From NCBI GenBank assembly GCA_001464815.1, contig LNDW01000005.1, forward strand, positions 62,001 to 126,000: a DNA stretch of 64,000 nucleotides, given 5' to 3'. Below, one piece after another: positions 39,853-48,304 of the stretch. The translations under genes and the position numbers were made by a program. This DNA comes from Betaproteobacteria bacterium Ga0077527. GTDB taxonomy: Bacteria; Pseudomonadota; Gammaproteobacteria; Burkholderiales; SG8-41. Position 1 is the first letter of the stretch, and each line of letters begins with the position of its first letter. The notes under the pieces are model-generated. The model was given only the letters and a program-made list of their open reading frames with translations, made no database searches and had not been told where the DNA came from.

Positions 39853-39894
39853 ACTTGCTTACGGCGGATTAGCTGTAGCACACCATAAGCAAGT
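39853..39894. promoter_or_regulatory. Inverted repeat upstream of the SRP RNA gene
   Basis: ACTTGCTTACGG (39853-39864) and CCATAAGCAAGT (39883-39894) are inverse copies over 12 bp with one mismatch and an 18-bp spacer. The right arm ends 5 bp before the RNA 5' end, so it covers the promoter zone of ffs and lies in the acs upstream region. Confidence 0.45.
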
Positions 39895-39899
39895 ACCAC

Positions 39900-39995
39900 G
39901 GCGGGCCTCCCCGCATCGCATGGTAGTGAATCTGGTCAGGTCCGGAAGGAAGCAGCCACAGCTATTCTCTGCGAGTGCCGGGGGTTTGGCTCGCC
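39900..39995 (+). ncRNA. ffs: 4.5S signal recognition particle RNA (small bacterial type)
   Basis: The invariant SRP domain IV hairpin is present: GGTCAGGTCCGGAAGGAAGC, followed by AGCC. Ends GGCGGGCC (39900-39907) and GGCTCGCC (39988-39995) pair to close the molecule. Length near 96 nt is right for proteobacterial 4.5S RNA. It binds Ffh for membrane protein targeting. A short T run follows at about 40002. It lies upstream of dnaX, as in many proteobacteria, with a PagL-like gene between. Confidence 0.95.
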
Positions 39996-40096
39996 ACCCC
40001 ATTTTTATCCGCTGATCCCGGTCAACGGATGCAGCATCAGCAGCAGACGCCTTCAATAATGGAGCGGCTCAGCCGCCCGCGTCAGGGAGCAGGGGA

Positions 40097-40630
40097 ATGT
40101 ACAAGTCGATGCGCGCCGCCGGGCTGATGGTGGCGCTGATGTTGTCCGCGGCCGCGCAGGCCGTCGACGGCGTCGCCTTCGAACTGGGCAAGGAAGGCGG
40201 CCATGAAATGGTGCGTGCCGCGGTCCAGTGGCAATGGCAGAAACGCTGGCTGGCTTCCGGCGGACGCTATGTCGGCGGCTACTGGGAGGTTTCGGCGGGC
40301 ACGTGGCGCGATGCCGCACCGGCCGGCCAGAACAACAGTGTCACCGACTTCGGCCTGACCCCGGTATTCCGCTGGCAGTCCGATGACTTGCGCGGCGTTT
40401 ATGTCGAAGGTGGCATCGGCGCCCATTTCATCTCGCGCACCGCACTGGGCGGCAAGCGCTTCGGCAGTCATTTCCAGTTTGGCGATCATCTTGGTTTCGG
40501 CGTCCGCTTCGGTCCCAAGGCCGCCTATGACCTGGGCTACCGCTTCCAGCACATCTCCAATGCCGACATCAAAAAGCCCAACGACGGCATCGATTTTCAC
40601 CAGATTCGTCTGCAATACTGGTTTCGCTGA
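40097..40630 (+). CDS. PagL-like lipid A 3-O-deacylase
   Basis: 177 residues. A signal peptide (cleavage near AQA) is followed by an eight-stranded outer-membrane barrel pattern with alternating residues and a C-terminal aromatic (YWFR). GGIGAHFISRTALGGKRFGS and FQFGDHLGFGVRFG are family blocks. The catalytic His-x-Ser is H152-I-S154 in RFQHISNADIKKPNDG. The expected acidic triad member, Glu in the Pseudomonas enzyme as I recall it, is Asp166 here. It would remove the 3-linked acyl chain of lipid A. Confidence 0.85.
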   Translation: MYKSMRAAGLMVALMLSAAAQAVDGVAFELGKEGGHEMVRAAVQWQWQKRWLASGGRYVGGYWEVSAGTWRDAAPAGQNNSVTDFGLTPVFRWQSDDLRGVYVEGGIGAHFISRTALGGKRFGSHFQFGDHLGFGVRFGPKAAYDLGYRFQHISNADIKKPNDGIDFHQIRLQYWFR

Positions 40631-40721
40631 AGCGGATTCAGGCCATCCCGGGACATGCATTGCCGCGCTTTGCCGGTAAAATGGGAGTTTCGTTGCCGTC
40701 GAACCCGAAGACCCCTTTGCC

Positions 40722-42278
40722 GTGACCCAGGTTCTTGCCCGCAAGTGGCGCCCGCGCACCTTCACCGAACTGGTCGGACAGGAGCACGTGGTGCGCGCAT
40801 TGTCGAATGCACTGCGCCAGCAGCGCCTGCATCATGCCTATCTTTTCACCGGCACCCGCGGCGTCGGCAAGACCACGCTGGCGCGTATTCTCGCCAAATC
40901 GCTGAACTGTGAAACCGGCGTCACCGATGCACCCTGCGGAAAATGCGGCGCCTGCACCGACATCGATGCCGGCCGCTTTGTCGACCTGATCGAACTCGAT
41001 GCCGCCTCGAACACCCAGGTCGACAGCATGCGCGAGCTGCTCGACAACGCGCTCTACGCGCCGACTGCCGGCCGTTACAAGATCTACATCATCGACGAAG
41101 TGCACATGCTGTCGCGCTCGGCTTTCAACGCGATGCTGAAGACGCTGGAAGAGCCGCCGGGACATGTCAAATTCATCCTCGCCACCACCGACCCGCAGAA
41201 AATCCCCGTCACGGTGCTGTCACGCTGCCTGCAGTTCGGCCTCAAGCAGATTCCGCAGCAGCAAATCCGCGACCGCTTGACCCAGGTGCTGGGCGAGGAG
41301 GGCATCACCAGCGACGCGCCGTCGGTGGCGCTGGTGGCGCGTGCCGCCGAAGGCAGTCTGCGTGACGCGTTGAGCCTGCTCGACCAGGCGATTGCCCATG
41401 GCGGCGGCACGCTGGAGGAGGCTTCAACGCGGGCGATGCTCGGCGTTGTCGACAAGACCTATCTGCACTCAATCCTGCGTGCGCTGGCCGCCGGCGATGG
41501 TGCGGCGCTGGCCGCCGAAGCCGAACGCATGGCCGAACGCAGTCTGTCCTTCGAATCCGCGCTGCAGGACCTCTCGGTGATGCTGCACCGTCTGGCGCTG
41601 GCGCAGGTGGTGCCGCAAAGTCTGCCCGAGGACGATCCCGATGCGCCGGCGCTGCTCGAACTGACCCGGCGTTTTGCCGCGGACGAGCTTCAGCTCCACT
41701 ACCAGATTGCCGTGCAGGGCCGGGCCGAGATCGGTCTGGCACCTGACGAGCATGCCGGTTTCGTGATGACCCTGCTGCGCATGCTGGCTTTTGCGCCGGT
41801 GGCCGGCGGTGCTGCTGTTGCGGTGCCGGTGCCGCGTCCGGCGTCAGGTGCCGCAACTGCCGCTCCAGCGGCGGCGACAGTAAAGCCGGCGTCCGGCGGC
41901 GATCCTACGGCGTGGGCTGATCTGGTTGCCCAGCTCGGCCTCAGCGCGATGGCCAACCAGTTGGCCCTGCGCTGCGAGATGAGCCGCAGTGGTGATGACG
42001 CAATCGAGCTGCGCATATCACCCGCCGACGAAAAACTGTTCGACAAACCCTATCGCGACAAACTCACCGCGGCGCTGCGCCAGCACCTGGGGCCGAAGCT
42101 GCGGGTGAGTTTTGCCTCCGGTGAAACCGCCGGGGTGTCGCCGAAGGCGCTCACCGACCGCAAGGCCGGCGAACGAAAGGCCGCGGCAGTGGCCGAAATA
42201 CAAGACGATCCCTTCGTGCGCGAGCTGATCGAGGATTTTGACGGCTCGCTCGATCACGGTTCGATCAGGCCGAAATGA
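40722..42278 (+). CDS. dnaX: DNA polymerase III subunit tau/gamma
   Basis: 518 residues. It is the clamp-loader ATPase. Walker A is [20 protein letters not shown], the zinc module is [16 protein letters not shown] and Walker B is [11 protein letters not shown]. The AAA+ and collar domains are complete (to about 365), followed by an Ala-rich linker and a short C-terminal tau domain. No A-AAA-AAG slippery site for gamma production was seen. The start is GTG at 40722. It leads dnaX-ybaB-recR. Confidence 0.95.
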   Translation: MTQVLARKWRPRTFTELVGQEHVVRALSNALRQQRLHHAYLFTGTRGVGKTTLARILAKSLNCETGVTDAPCGKCGACTDIDAGRFVDLIELDAASNTQVDSMRELLDNALYAPTAGRYKIYIIDEVHMLSRSAFNAMLKTLEEPPGHVKFILATTDPQKIPVTVLSRCLQFGLKQIPQQQIRDRLTQVLGEEGITSDAPSVALVARAAEGSLRDALSLLDQAIAHGGGTLEEASTRAMLGVVDKTYLHSILRALAAGDGAALAAEAERMAERSLSFESALQDLSVMLHRLALAQVVPQSLPEDDPDAPALLELTRRFAADELQLHYQIAVQGRAEIGLAPDEHAGFVMTLLRMLAFAPVAGGAAVAVPVPRPASGAATAAPAAATVKPASGGDPTAWADLVAQLGLSAMANQLALRCEMSRSGDDAIELRISPADEKLFDKPYRDKLTAALRQHLGPKLRVSFASGETAGVSPKALTDRKAGERKAAAVAEIQDDPFVRELIEDFDGSLDHGSIRPK

Positions 42279-42303
42279 CCTCCATTCAAAAAAGGTATCC
42301 ATC

Positions 42304-42630
42304 ATGATGAAAGGCCAGTTGGCCGGGCTGATGAAGCAGGCCCAGCAGATGCAGGACAACATGCGCAAGATGCAGGAGCAACTCGCGCAGATCGAGGTTG
42401 AAGGCCAGGCGGGCGCCGGCATGGTCAAGGTGGTGATGACCTGCCGCCATGACGTCAAGCGCGTGGCCATTGATCCTTCGCTGATCGGCGATGACAGGGA
42501 AATGCTCGAGGACCTGATCGCCGCGGCGGTCAACGATGCCGTGCGCAAGGCCGAGGCCACCAGCCAGGAGAAGATGGCGGCCGTGACCGCCGGCCTGCCG
42601 CTGCCGCCGGGCATGAAGCTGCCGTTTTGA
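42304..42630 (+). CDS. ybaB: YbaB/EbfC nucleoid-associated protein
   Basis: 108 residues. The N-terminal helix is rich in Met and Gln ([20 protein letters not shown]), and [20 protein letters not shown] is the conserved core. It binds DNA as a dimer. The frame opens upstream in dnaX; ATG 42304 has AAAAGG about 9 nt before it. It lies between dnaX and recR in the standard order. Confidence 0.95.
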   Translation: MMKGQLAGLMKQAQQMQDNMRKMQEQLAQIEVEGQAGAGMVKVVMTCRHDVKRVAIDPSLIGDDREMLEDLIAAAVNDAVRKAEATSQEKMAAVTAGLPLPPGMKLPF

Positions 42631-42651
42631 TCAGGCAGTACGGAATACAAA

Positions 42652-42727
42652 GTGCAAAGTGCGTAATGCAATTGAGGAATGATCGCAGGCCAACCGGCTT
42701 TTTCATTTTGAATTCTGCGCTTTGCAC
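42652..42727. repeat. Imperfect inverted repeat between ybaB and recR
   Basis: GTGCAAAGTGCGTAATGCAA (from 42652) and the inverse of 42704-42727 (GTGCAAAGCGCAGAATTCAA) match at most positions. The A/T-rich arms flank GCC-AACC-GGC and a T run. This looks like a small degenerate intergenic repeat. Its right end lies within 13 bp of the recR start. Confidence 0.45.
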
Positions 42728-42739
42728 CATTCATTGCCC

Positions 42740-43333
42740 GTGAAGCTTTCCTCGCTTGAAGAATTAATCACGGCCCTTCGCTGTCTTCCCGGCGTCGGGC
42801 CGCGCTCGGCGCAGCGCATGGCTTTCCACCTGCTGCAGCGAGACCGTCCCGGTGCCGAGCGTCTGGCAATGGCGATGGGCGCGGCGCTGGAGCGTGTGCA
42901 TCATTGCGAACGCTGCAACAATTTTTCGGAAGAGCCTGTATGCGCGCTGTGCCGCTCACCGCGGCGCAATGCGCAACTGCTGTGCGTGGTCGAGTCGCCG
43001 GGTGACCTGCTGATGATGGAGCAGGCGCAATGTTTTGACGGCCATTATTTTGTGCTGATGGGCGCGTTGTCGCCGCTCGACGGCGTGGGCCCACGCGACA
43101 TCCACCTTGAGCGCCTGCTGGCGCGTGCCGCCGATGGCGTGGTGCGTGAAGTGATGCTTGCCACCAATTTCACCGTCGAGGGCGAGGCCACCGCGCACTA
43201 TGCCGCCGAACTGCTGCGTGCCAAGGGCGTGCAGGTCACCCGCATTGCGCGCGGCCTGCCGGTGGGCGGCGAACTCGAGCATGTCGACAGCGGCACGCTG
43301 GCGCAGGCAGTGATGGAGCGGCGCGGCGTTTGA
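42740..43333 (+). CDS. recR: Recombination protein RecR
   Basis: 197 residues. It works with RecFO in loading RecA at gaps. [20 protein letters not shown] is the N-terminal helix-hairpin-helix; the zinc finger is [16 protein letters not shown]; a Toprim domain with [13 protein letters not shown] and a C-terminal Walker B-like end follow. The frame continues to TTG 42722; GTG 42740 gives the canonical VKLSSLEEL start and normal length, though no clear Shine-Dalgarno is seen. Confidence 0.94.
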   Translation: MKLSSLEELITALRCLPGVGPRSAQRMAFHLLQRDRPGAERLAMAMGAALERVHHCERCNNFSEEPVCALCRSPRRNAQLLCVVESPGDLLMMEQAQCFDGHYFVLMGALSPLDGVGPRDIHLERLLARAADGVVREVMLATNFTVEGEATAHYAAELLRAKGVQVTRIARGLPVGGELEHVDSGTLAQAVMERRGV

Positions 43334-43348
43334 TCCGCGCTCCGCGGC

Positions 43349-44920
43349 TCAGGGGCTCCCGAACACCTGGACCGAGGACGTGGTGCCGGCCACCGACTGG
43401 GTCTTGAAGGCGGCGCCGATATGGTTCCCGGCGGCACCCACAAAAGCACCGCTCACAGTCAGCGTGGCGGTGGCGCCGACGCTGCAGGGGCCACCAACGC
43501 AACCCGTTGAATTCACCTTGCTTCCCTCAATCACCATCGCATTGTTGCTGGCCTTCATTGTCAGTGGCACTGCGCTGAAGCCATAGGACACCCCGGTCGG
43601 GAACTGCATGTTCAGCGAAGCCAGTGTCGCGGTGCGCGAGGTGAAGTCAACGCTGATGTTGCCGAAGCTGAAGGTGTTTGCGGTGTTTACCGGGGACACA
43701 CTGTCGGTGGGTGTGGTGCCGCCGACGCGGGCGAAGGTGGCGGTTCCGGTCTTCGCGGCGATCACTGAAAGCGGTGAGAGGTCAGCCACCAGGTAGTGCA
43801 GGTTGCCGCTGGGTGCAGGGCCGATCGTGGTGCTGGTGCCGTTGAAGACAAAGGTGCCTGCCGCCCAGCGGCCCCAGGTGGTGTTGGCGGCAGCGATATT
43901 TCCGCTGTCAACGACGTTCGCGGCAGTGGTCGAGCCGGTGGCTGTGAAGGCGTTGCCGTTGTCTGTGCCGGACACGTTGTAGGTGATCAGCTTGCCGTCG
44001 GAAAATGTCAGTTGGCCAGGCAGCACAAAAACTCCCGATGCGCGATCGACCACCGAAATCAGCATGCCCTGGGATGCCTGCAACACGGCCACTCCGCCAC
44101 TCGCGGTTCTTTCCTCGGACACGGAGTAACTGTTAAGCGCCGAGCGCTGGGGCGCGGGGTCGATCCGGTCGGTGGTGCCACGACTGTCCTGGGTGCTGCC
44201 TCCGCCCTCGGCCCTTTCGGTTCCGCTGCCGGCTGACTTGTCGCGATTTTCGGCGCGACCGCGACCTTCCAGTCGGTTGGTGACGAAGGGCGGGGCTTCC
44301 AGCAGGCGCTGCGGTTCGCTGCGGGCGTCTGCGACATAGAAATTTTCGTCAATGCCGAACACGCGCTCGAAGCGCTCGTTGGTGATCGAGATGCGGTTGT
44401 TTCCCCCGGACTGGCCTATGACGCGGCCATACAGCCCGTCCTTTGCCGCTGTGCCGTCGTCATTGCGGCAGTCCCCCTGGCACAGCGTCGCGGCATAGTC
44501 GGTGCCGCGGATGCCGATGGTCGCGGTGACCGTGCTCAGCGAGTAATTTTGCGGACGGTTACGGCCTACCAGGCCGGTGATGGTGCGCAGTCCGCCTTTG
44601 AGCAGGCGCAGCAGTGACCGTTCTTCGTTCGGCCCGACGGCCTTGCCGAACTGGAAGCTGTCGATGCCCAGTTCACTGTTTTCCCTCAACGAGATCACGC
44701 TTTCATCATTGAACCTCACCTGCAGGTTGCTCGCGGCGCCGGTGCGCAGCACGTCGCGGTCCTGAATCAGGTCGCCGTAGGCCAGCCGCACCGGCTGTCC
44801 GCCACGCAGCGCATGCGTTTCGCCGCTGGCGAGCAGCACCCGGCCGATCTCCGCCGCGCCGGCACTGGTGCTGGCAAGGAGCAGGAGTGTCAAGAGCAAG
44901 TATTTGTTTTTAAACATCAT
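43349..44920 (-). CDS. Exported FecR-domain protein with TbpB-like C-terminal region
   Basis: 523 residues. Signal peptide (MMFKNKYLLLTLLLLASTSA, cleavage near GAA; no lipobox cysteine). A FecR domain spans about 60-145 (LLKGGLRTITGLVGRN, TATIGIRGTDYA). A low-complexity Gly/Ser/Arg linker (about 215-265) leads to a beta-rich region. Its end, GNISVDFTSRTATLASLNMQ and SGAFVGAAGNHIGAAF, resembles the handle barrel of TbpB-like and hemophilin proteins exported with Slam. The start overlaps the upstream Slam-like stop by 4 nt. A secreted or surface role is inferred. A dispersed-motif copy lies in its first codons. Confidence 0.75.
   Translation of the reverse strand: MMFKNKYLLLTLLLLASTSAGAAEIGRVLLASGETHALRGGQPVRLAYGDLIQDRDVLRTGAASNLQVRFNDESVISLRENSELGIDSFQFGKAVGPNEERSLLRLLKGGLRTITGLVGRNRPQNYSLSTVTATIGIRGTDYAATLCQGDCRNDDGTAAKDGLYGRVIGQSGGNNRISITNERFERVFGIDENFYVADARSEPQRLLEAPPFVTNRLEGRGRAENRDKSAGSGTERAEGGGSTQDSRGTTDRIDPAPQRSALNSYSVSEERTASGGVAVLQASQGMLISVVDRASGVFVLPGQLTFSDGKLITYNVSGTDNGNAFTATGSTTAANVVDSGNIAAANTTWGRWAAGTFVFNGTSTTIGPAPSGNLHYLVADLSPLSVIAAKTGTATFARVGGTTPTDSVSPVNTANTFSFGNISVDFTSRTATLASLNMQFPTGVSYGFSAVPLTMKASNNAMVIEGSKVNSTGCVGGPCSVGATATLTVSGAFVGAAGNHIGAAFKTQSVAGTTSSVQVFGSP
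44897..44909 (-). promoter_or_regulatory. Copy of dispersed WAWCAANNACTTR motif at FecR-protein start
   Basis: AAACAAATACTTG on the minus strand, inside codons 4-8 of the FecR-domain gene. It may be a chance consequence of a Lys/Asn/Tyr-rich signal peptide. Confidence 0.25.
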
Positions 44921-46224
44921 TTTGTCTCGTATCGAACCTTGATGGCGGCCAGGTCGCGGCGGAATTTGTAGAGCTCGACATTACTGTGGTTTTTCGTGGT
45001 CGTCACTTCCCCGCGCACCGTCAGATTGCGCTTGATGGCGTAACTGGCACTGAAGTCGATGCCGAAATACTGGTCGCGGCGGGTGGTCTGCAGCAGGGCA
45101 TCCGGCGCTTCATAGTTGCTGAACTGGACACCAATGCCACCGGAAAAGGCCCAGCGGGGTGCCGGAGATACCGCGATGATGCCGCGCAATGCGTAGATGT
45201 CGCGGGCAAGGTCATCACGCCCGCGCCGGTTGTCCTCCACCGAATAGTTGGCGTTCAGCGACAGTGCCGGACGCCAGGGGCCGATCAGCGCCAACCGGTA
45301 ACCCAGGCCTGCACCCTTGATCACCGAGTCGCGCACCGCGTTGCTGCCGGCATGGGTCAGGGTCGCGTATTGGAGCGAGGTGCTGACCAGCTGTACCTCG
45401 TCGAGCTGGCGGCTGACCTCGGCCCCGAGGGCGGCGACGTCTCGGAAGTTGCGGTAATCGACACCCAGGCTTGAGTAGCCGGCGCTCAGGTGATAGACAT
45501 TTTTTTCGTCGATGATGCGCAGGCCGCCGCCGGCGCCGACGTTGGTCTGGTCGAACTCCTTGTTGGCTTCGTGCGACTTGATGTCGCCGCTGATCGAGCC
45601 GAACATCGCGATGCCCGGCGCCAGCGGCACCGAGAGATTGGCGCCTGCGGTGGTCTGCAGGAAGCGGCGATCCATGCGTACGCCGGATTCGTTGACGTTG
45701 ACTGCGCCGAAAATCGGCAGATTGATGCTGGAGTTGGTGACACCGCTGTTGATGTTGCTGTCGTAGCCAAAGCCAACCTCGATATAGGCGCCGGAGGTGG
45801 TGCGATAGCGACTCTCGCGGGCACGGATCGCGTCGAGGTAGCGCTCGGCGTTGGCCGCCACTGCGGCCGGTGGTCTGGTATTCAGCACGCCGGTGAATTC
45901 CTCGCGCGCACGCTGGTTCTCGCCGAGAATGAAGTAGCCGCGGGCGAGCTCAAGCCGGGCTTGCTGACTGTCCGGGAAGTGGCTGACGTAGCGCTCAAGT
46001 GCGAGCACACCTTCGCCGGCATGACCGCTGTCGATGGCGGCGATGCCGAAGAAAAAGTCAAAGGCCGGCCGGCCGAGTTGTTCCGGATTTTTCTTGCCCA
46101 GCGCGTAGGCGGCAGCGGCATCCCCACGATTGAGCAGGGCGCGCATTTCATCCGCGCTGGCGGCAAATGCCGCGGGAGCAGCGGCAAGTAGCAGCAATGC
46201 AGTTAGAATCGCGAATCTTTTCAT
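44917..46224 (-). CDS. TPR plus outer-membrane beta-barrel protein, Slam (DUF560)-like
   Basis: 435 residues. Signal peptide MKRFAILTALLLLAAAPAAF, then a TPR-like helical part (about 25-135; GVLALERYVSHFPDSQQARLELA). From about 145 a beta-barrel runs to the end, opening with YIEVGFGYDSNINSGV and closing with a charged last strand (AAIKVRYETK). The arrangement matches surface lipoprotein assembly modifiers. Its stop overlaps the downstream FecR/TbpB-like gene by 4 nt, as expected of a translocon and its cargo. Start ATG 46224 was chosen because the signal peptide begins there; 46284 is an upstream extension. Confidence 0.75.
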   Translation of the reverse strand: MKRFAILTALLLLAAAPAAFAASADEMRALLNRGDAAAAYALGKKNPEQLGRPAFDFFFGIAAIDSGHAGEGVLALERYVSHFPDSQQARLELARGYFILGENQRAREEFTGVLNTRPPAAVAANAERYLDAIRARESRYRTTSGAYIEVGFGYDSNINSGVTNSSINLPIFGAVNVNESGVRMDRRFLQTTAGANLSVPLAPGIAMFGSISGDIKSHEANKEFDQTNVGAGGGLRIIDEKNVYHLSAGYSSLGVDYRNFRDVAALGAEVSRQLDEVQLVSTSLQYATLTHAGSNAVRDSVIKGAGLGYRLALIGPWRPALSLNANYSVEDNRRGRDDLARDIYALRGIIAVSPAPRWAFSGGIGVQFSNYEAPDALLQTTRRDQYFGIDFSASYAIKRNLTVRGEVTTTKNHSNVELYKFRRDLAAIKVRYETK

Positions 46225-46454
46225 GGGCTTGGCAGCTTCGTGCTGTTCTGTTTTTGTAGTGAAGGTGCACCGGCTGCTTGTCATGGCAAGGCGCAGTTCC
46301 CGTTTATTCTGGAACTAAAGGTTTATATTTCACAGGGTTGCAGCTTTTTTTATAGAACTGATATGAAAGTTTCGCGGCAAAGTGTCTCCCAAAAGCAACA
46401 ATTCCGGACAAAAATTCCTCGTTTGCGGGCCTGGATGGCATCCCGGAGCACCGA
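46225..46454. other. Divergent intergenic region, Slam-like gene versus rluB
   Basis: 230 bp, more A/T-rich than its surroundings. It holds AGTTCC (46295-46300) and GGAACT (46311-46316), an inverted repeat with 10-bp spacer, and a T7 run near 46347. No gene is seen. The inverted repeat could be an operator for the Slam-like operon. Confidence 0.45.
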
Positions 46455-47438
46455 ATGAACGGTAAAAAGCCGGCCCGCAAGCCGGGTGGCCAGGCGCGCC
46501 GGGGCCCATTGCGCGGCCCGGCCCGGCCATCCCAAAAAACCGTTGCGAAGACACAGGCGCCGCAGACTGCGCCGGATTTGTCATCGATTCCGTTGCCCGA
46601 TGCTGCCGCTGAACCGCGGGGTGAAAAACTGCACAAGGTACTGGCCCAGGCCGGGCTGGGCTCACGGCGGGCGATGGAGGAGCGTATCCGCGCCGGCGAG
46701 GTCACCGTCAACGGCAGGGTGGCGACCATTGGCGACCGTGTCACGTCAGAAGACCAGGTGAAGGTCGGCGGCCAGTCGTTGCGCCGTGGTCCGGCGGGGC
46801 AGACGCCGCGGGTGCTGATCTATCACAAGCCCGAAGGCGAGATCGTCAGCAACGATGATCCCCAGGGGCGGCCCACGGTGTTCGCCAGACTGCCGCCGGC
46901 GCGCGGCGGCAAATGGCTGGCCATCGGCCGCCTCGATTTCAACACCAGCGGCCTGCTGATCTTTACCACCTCGGGTGATCTGGCCAACCGCATGATGCAC
47001 CCGCGCTTCGAGGTCGAGCGTGAATACGCGGTGCGTGTGCTCGGCACCACCCATCCGGCGGCGCTGGATGCGCTGCGCACGGGGGTGCGCCTGGATGACG
47101 GTGTGGCGCGTTTTGAGCACATCGAGGAAGAGGGCGGCGAAGGCGCCAACCACTGGTACCGGGTGCTGCTGAAGGAAGGCCGCAACCGCATCGTGCGCCG
47201 TCTGTTCGAATCACAGGGCCTGACAGTGAGCCGGCTGATGCGCATCCGCTTCGGCGCGGTGGCGCTGCCGCCGCAACTGAAGCGCGGTCAGTTCATCGAG
47301 CTGACGCGTGACGACGCCGAACGGCTCGCTGCGTGGACGGCGCAGCCCGGGCAGCCGCTGACGGAAATGATTCCCTCTGCAGCAGCAGCACACAATCGTC
47401 CACGACGCCTGTCCTCGTCGAAACATCCGCCCAGATAA
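46455..47438 (+). CDS. rluB: 23S rRNA pseudouridine synthase, RluB type
   Basis: 327 residues. A basic N-terminal extension (about 1-55) precedes an S4 RNA-binding domain (KLHKVLAQAGLGSRRAMEE). The catalytic aspartate is in GRLDFNTSGLLIFTTSGD, and RNRIVRRLFESQGLTVSRLM is the RsuA/RluB signature. It would modify U2605-equivalent in 23S rRNA, by family analogy. Its last 146 bp overlap the convergent prmB gene, an unusual length. Confidence 0.92.
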   Translation: MNGKKPARKPGGQARRGPLRGPARPSQKTVAKTQAPQTAPDLSSIPLPDAAAEPRGEKLHKVLAQAGLGSRRAMEERIRAGEVTVNGRVATIGDRVTSEDQVKVGGQSLRRGPAGQTPRVLIYHKPEGEIVSNDDPQGRPTVFARLPPARGGKWLAIGRLDFNTSGLLIFTTSGDLANRMMHPRFEVEREYAVRVLGTTHPAALDALRTGVRLDDGVARFEHIEEEGGEGANHWYRVLLKEGRNRIVRRLFESQGLTVSRLMRIRFGAVALPPQLKRGQFIELTRDDAERLAAWTAQPGQPLTEMIPSAAAAHNRPRRLSSSKHPPR

Positions 47439-48252
47439 AGGGCAACCGCGGAAAGGCGCGTTCAACACGCGCCCGGTAATGTCCGACTTCCATCACCAGC
47501 CAGCCGCCGGGTTTCAGGTGTGACGGCGCTTCGGCAAGAATGTGCCGTACCAGATCAAGGCCGTCACGGCCCGAGGCGAGTGCCATTTCCGGTTCATGGC
47601 GGTATTCCGCGGGCAGGCGCTGCATCGCGGCGGCACCGACATAGGGCGGGTTGCTGAGGATCAGGTCGTAGGTTTTTCCGGCCACTGCGGCGAAGACATC
47701 GGATTGCAGCAACCGCACACGCTGCTGCAGGTGGTGCGTGCGTACATTGCGCCGGGCCACGGCCAGCGCGTCCGCCGACAGGTCCACACCATCAACAGCG
47801 GCGCGGGGCCAGGTGTGTGCGGCAACAATGGCGAGGCAGCCGGAGCCGGTGCACAGGTCGAGTATTGCCGCTGGACTGCGTTTGTTCAGCCAGGGTTTCA
47901 GCCGCACACGCAGCAGCTCGGCGATGTACGAGCGCGGCACGATCACCCGCGGGTCGACATAAAAACGGTGTTCGCCGAGCCAGGCCTCCTGTGTCAGGTA
48001 GGCTGCGGGGATGCGTTCGGTGATGCGACGCTCGATCAATGCCTGCGCGCGGCGCAATGCAGCGGTGGGCATTGTTTGCGGCAGCCGCTGTTGCAGATCC
48101 TCGAATGCGCAGCGCAGCGCGTGCACCACCAGCCAGGCTGCTTCGTCGTCGGCGTTCAGTGTGCCGTGGCCATAGGCGAGACCGGCTGCGCGGAAGCGCC
48201 GCGCAGCATGGGTGATGACTTCAGCGACTTTGGGGTTGGCCGGGGAAGTCAA
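47293..48252 (-). CDS. prmB: Ribosomal protein L3 glutamine methyltransferase
   Basis: 319 residues, class I SAM methyltransferase. LDLCTGSGCLAIVAA binds S-adenosylmethionine, and SNPPYV is the NPPY glutamine-amide motif. EYRHEPEMALASGRDGLD favours PrmB over PrmC. The proposed start is TTG 48252, without a clear Shine-Dalgarno; a dispersed-motif copy lies just upstream. The C-terminal 25 residues are Arg/Ala-rich, beyond the conserved domain, and are encoded opposite the rluB tail. Probable operon with pilU. Confidence 0.9.
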   Translation of the reverse strand: MTSPANPKVAEVITHAARRFRAAGLAYGHGTLNADDEAAWLVVHALRCAFEDLQQRLPQTMPTAALRRAQALIERRITERIPAAYLTQEAWLGEHRFYVDPRVIVPRSYIAELLRVRLKPWLNKRSPAAILDLCTGSGCLAIVAAHTWPRAAVDGVDLSADALAVARRNVRTHHLQQRVRLLQSDVFAAVAGKTYDLILSNPPYVGAAAMQRLPAEYRHEPEMALASGRDGLDLVRHILAEAPSHLKPGGWLVMEVGHYRARVERAFPRLPFIWADVSTRTGVVDDCVLLLQRESFPSAAARAAPSTQRAVRRRHASAR

Positions 48253-48264
48253 ATTTATAAATTA

Positions 48265-48277
48265 AAACAATTACTTA
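48265..48277 (+). promoter_or_regulatory. Copy of dispersed WAWCAANNACTTR motif between pilU and prmB
   Basis: AAACAATTACTTA in the 52-bp gap between the pilU stop and the prmB start, both minus-strand genes. Confidence 0.4.
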
Positions 48278-48304
48278 AGAAATACACCCGGTGCTGACCG
48301 GCGA

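Noticed and set aside
40722..42278. Programmed frameshift in dnaX to make gamma
   Set aside because: No A-AAA-AAG slippery heptamer was found; the only short A run (AAAAAC near 42031) lacks the pattern.
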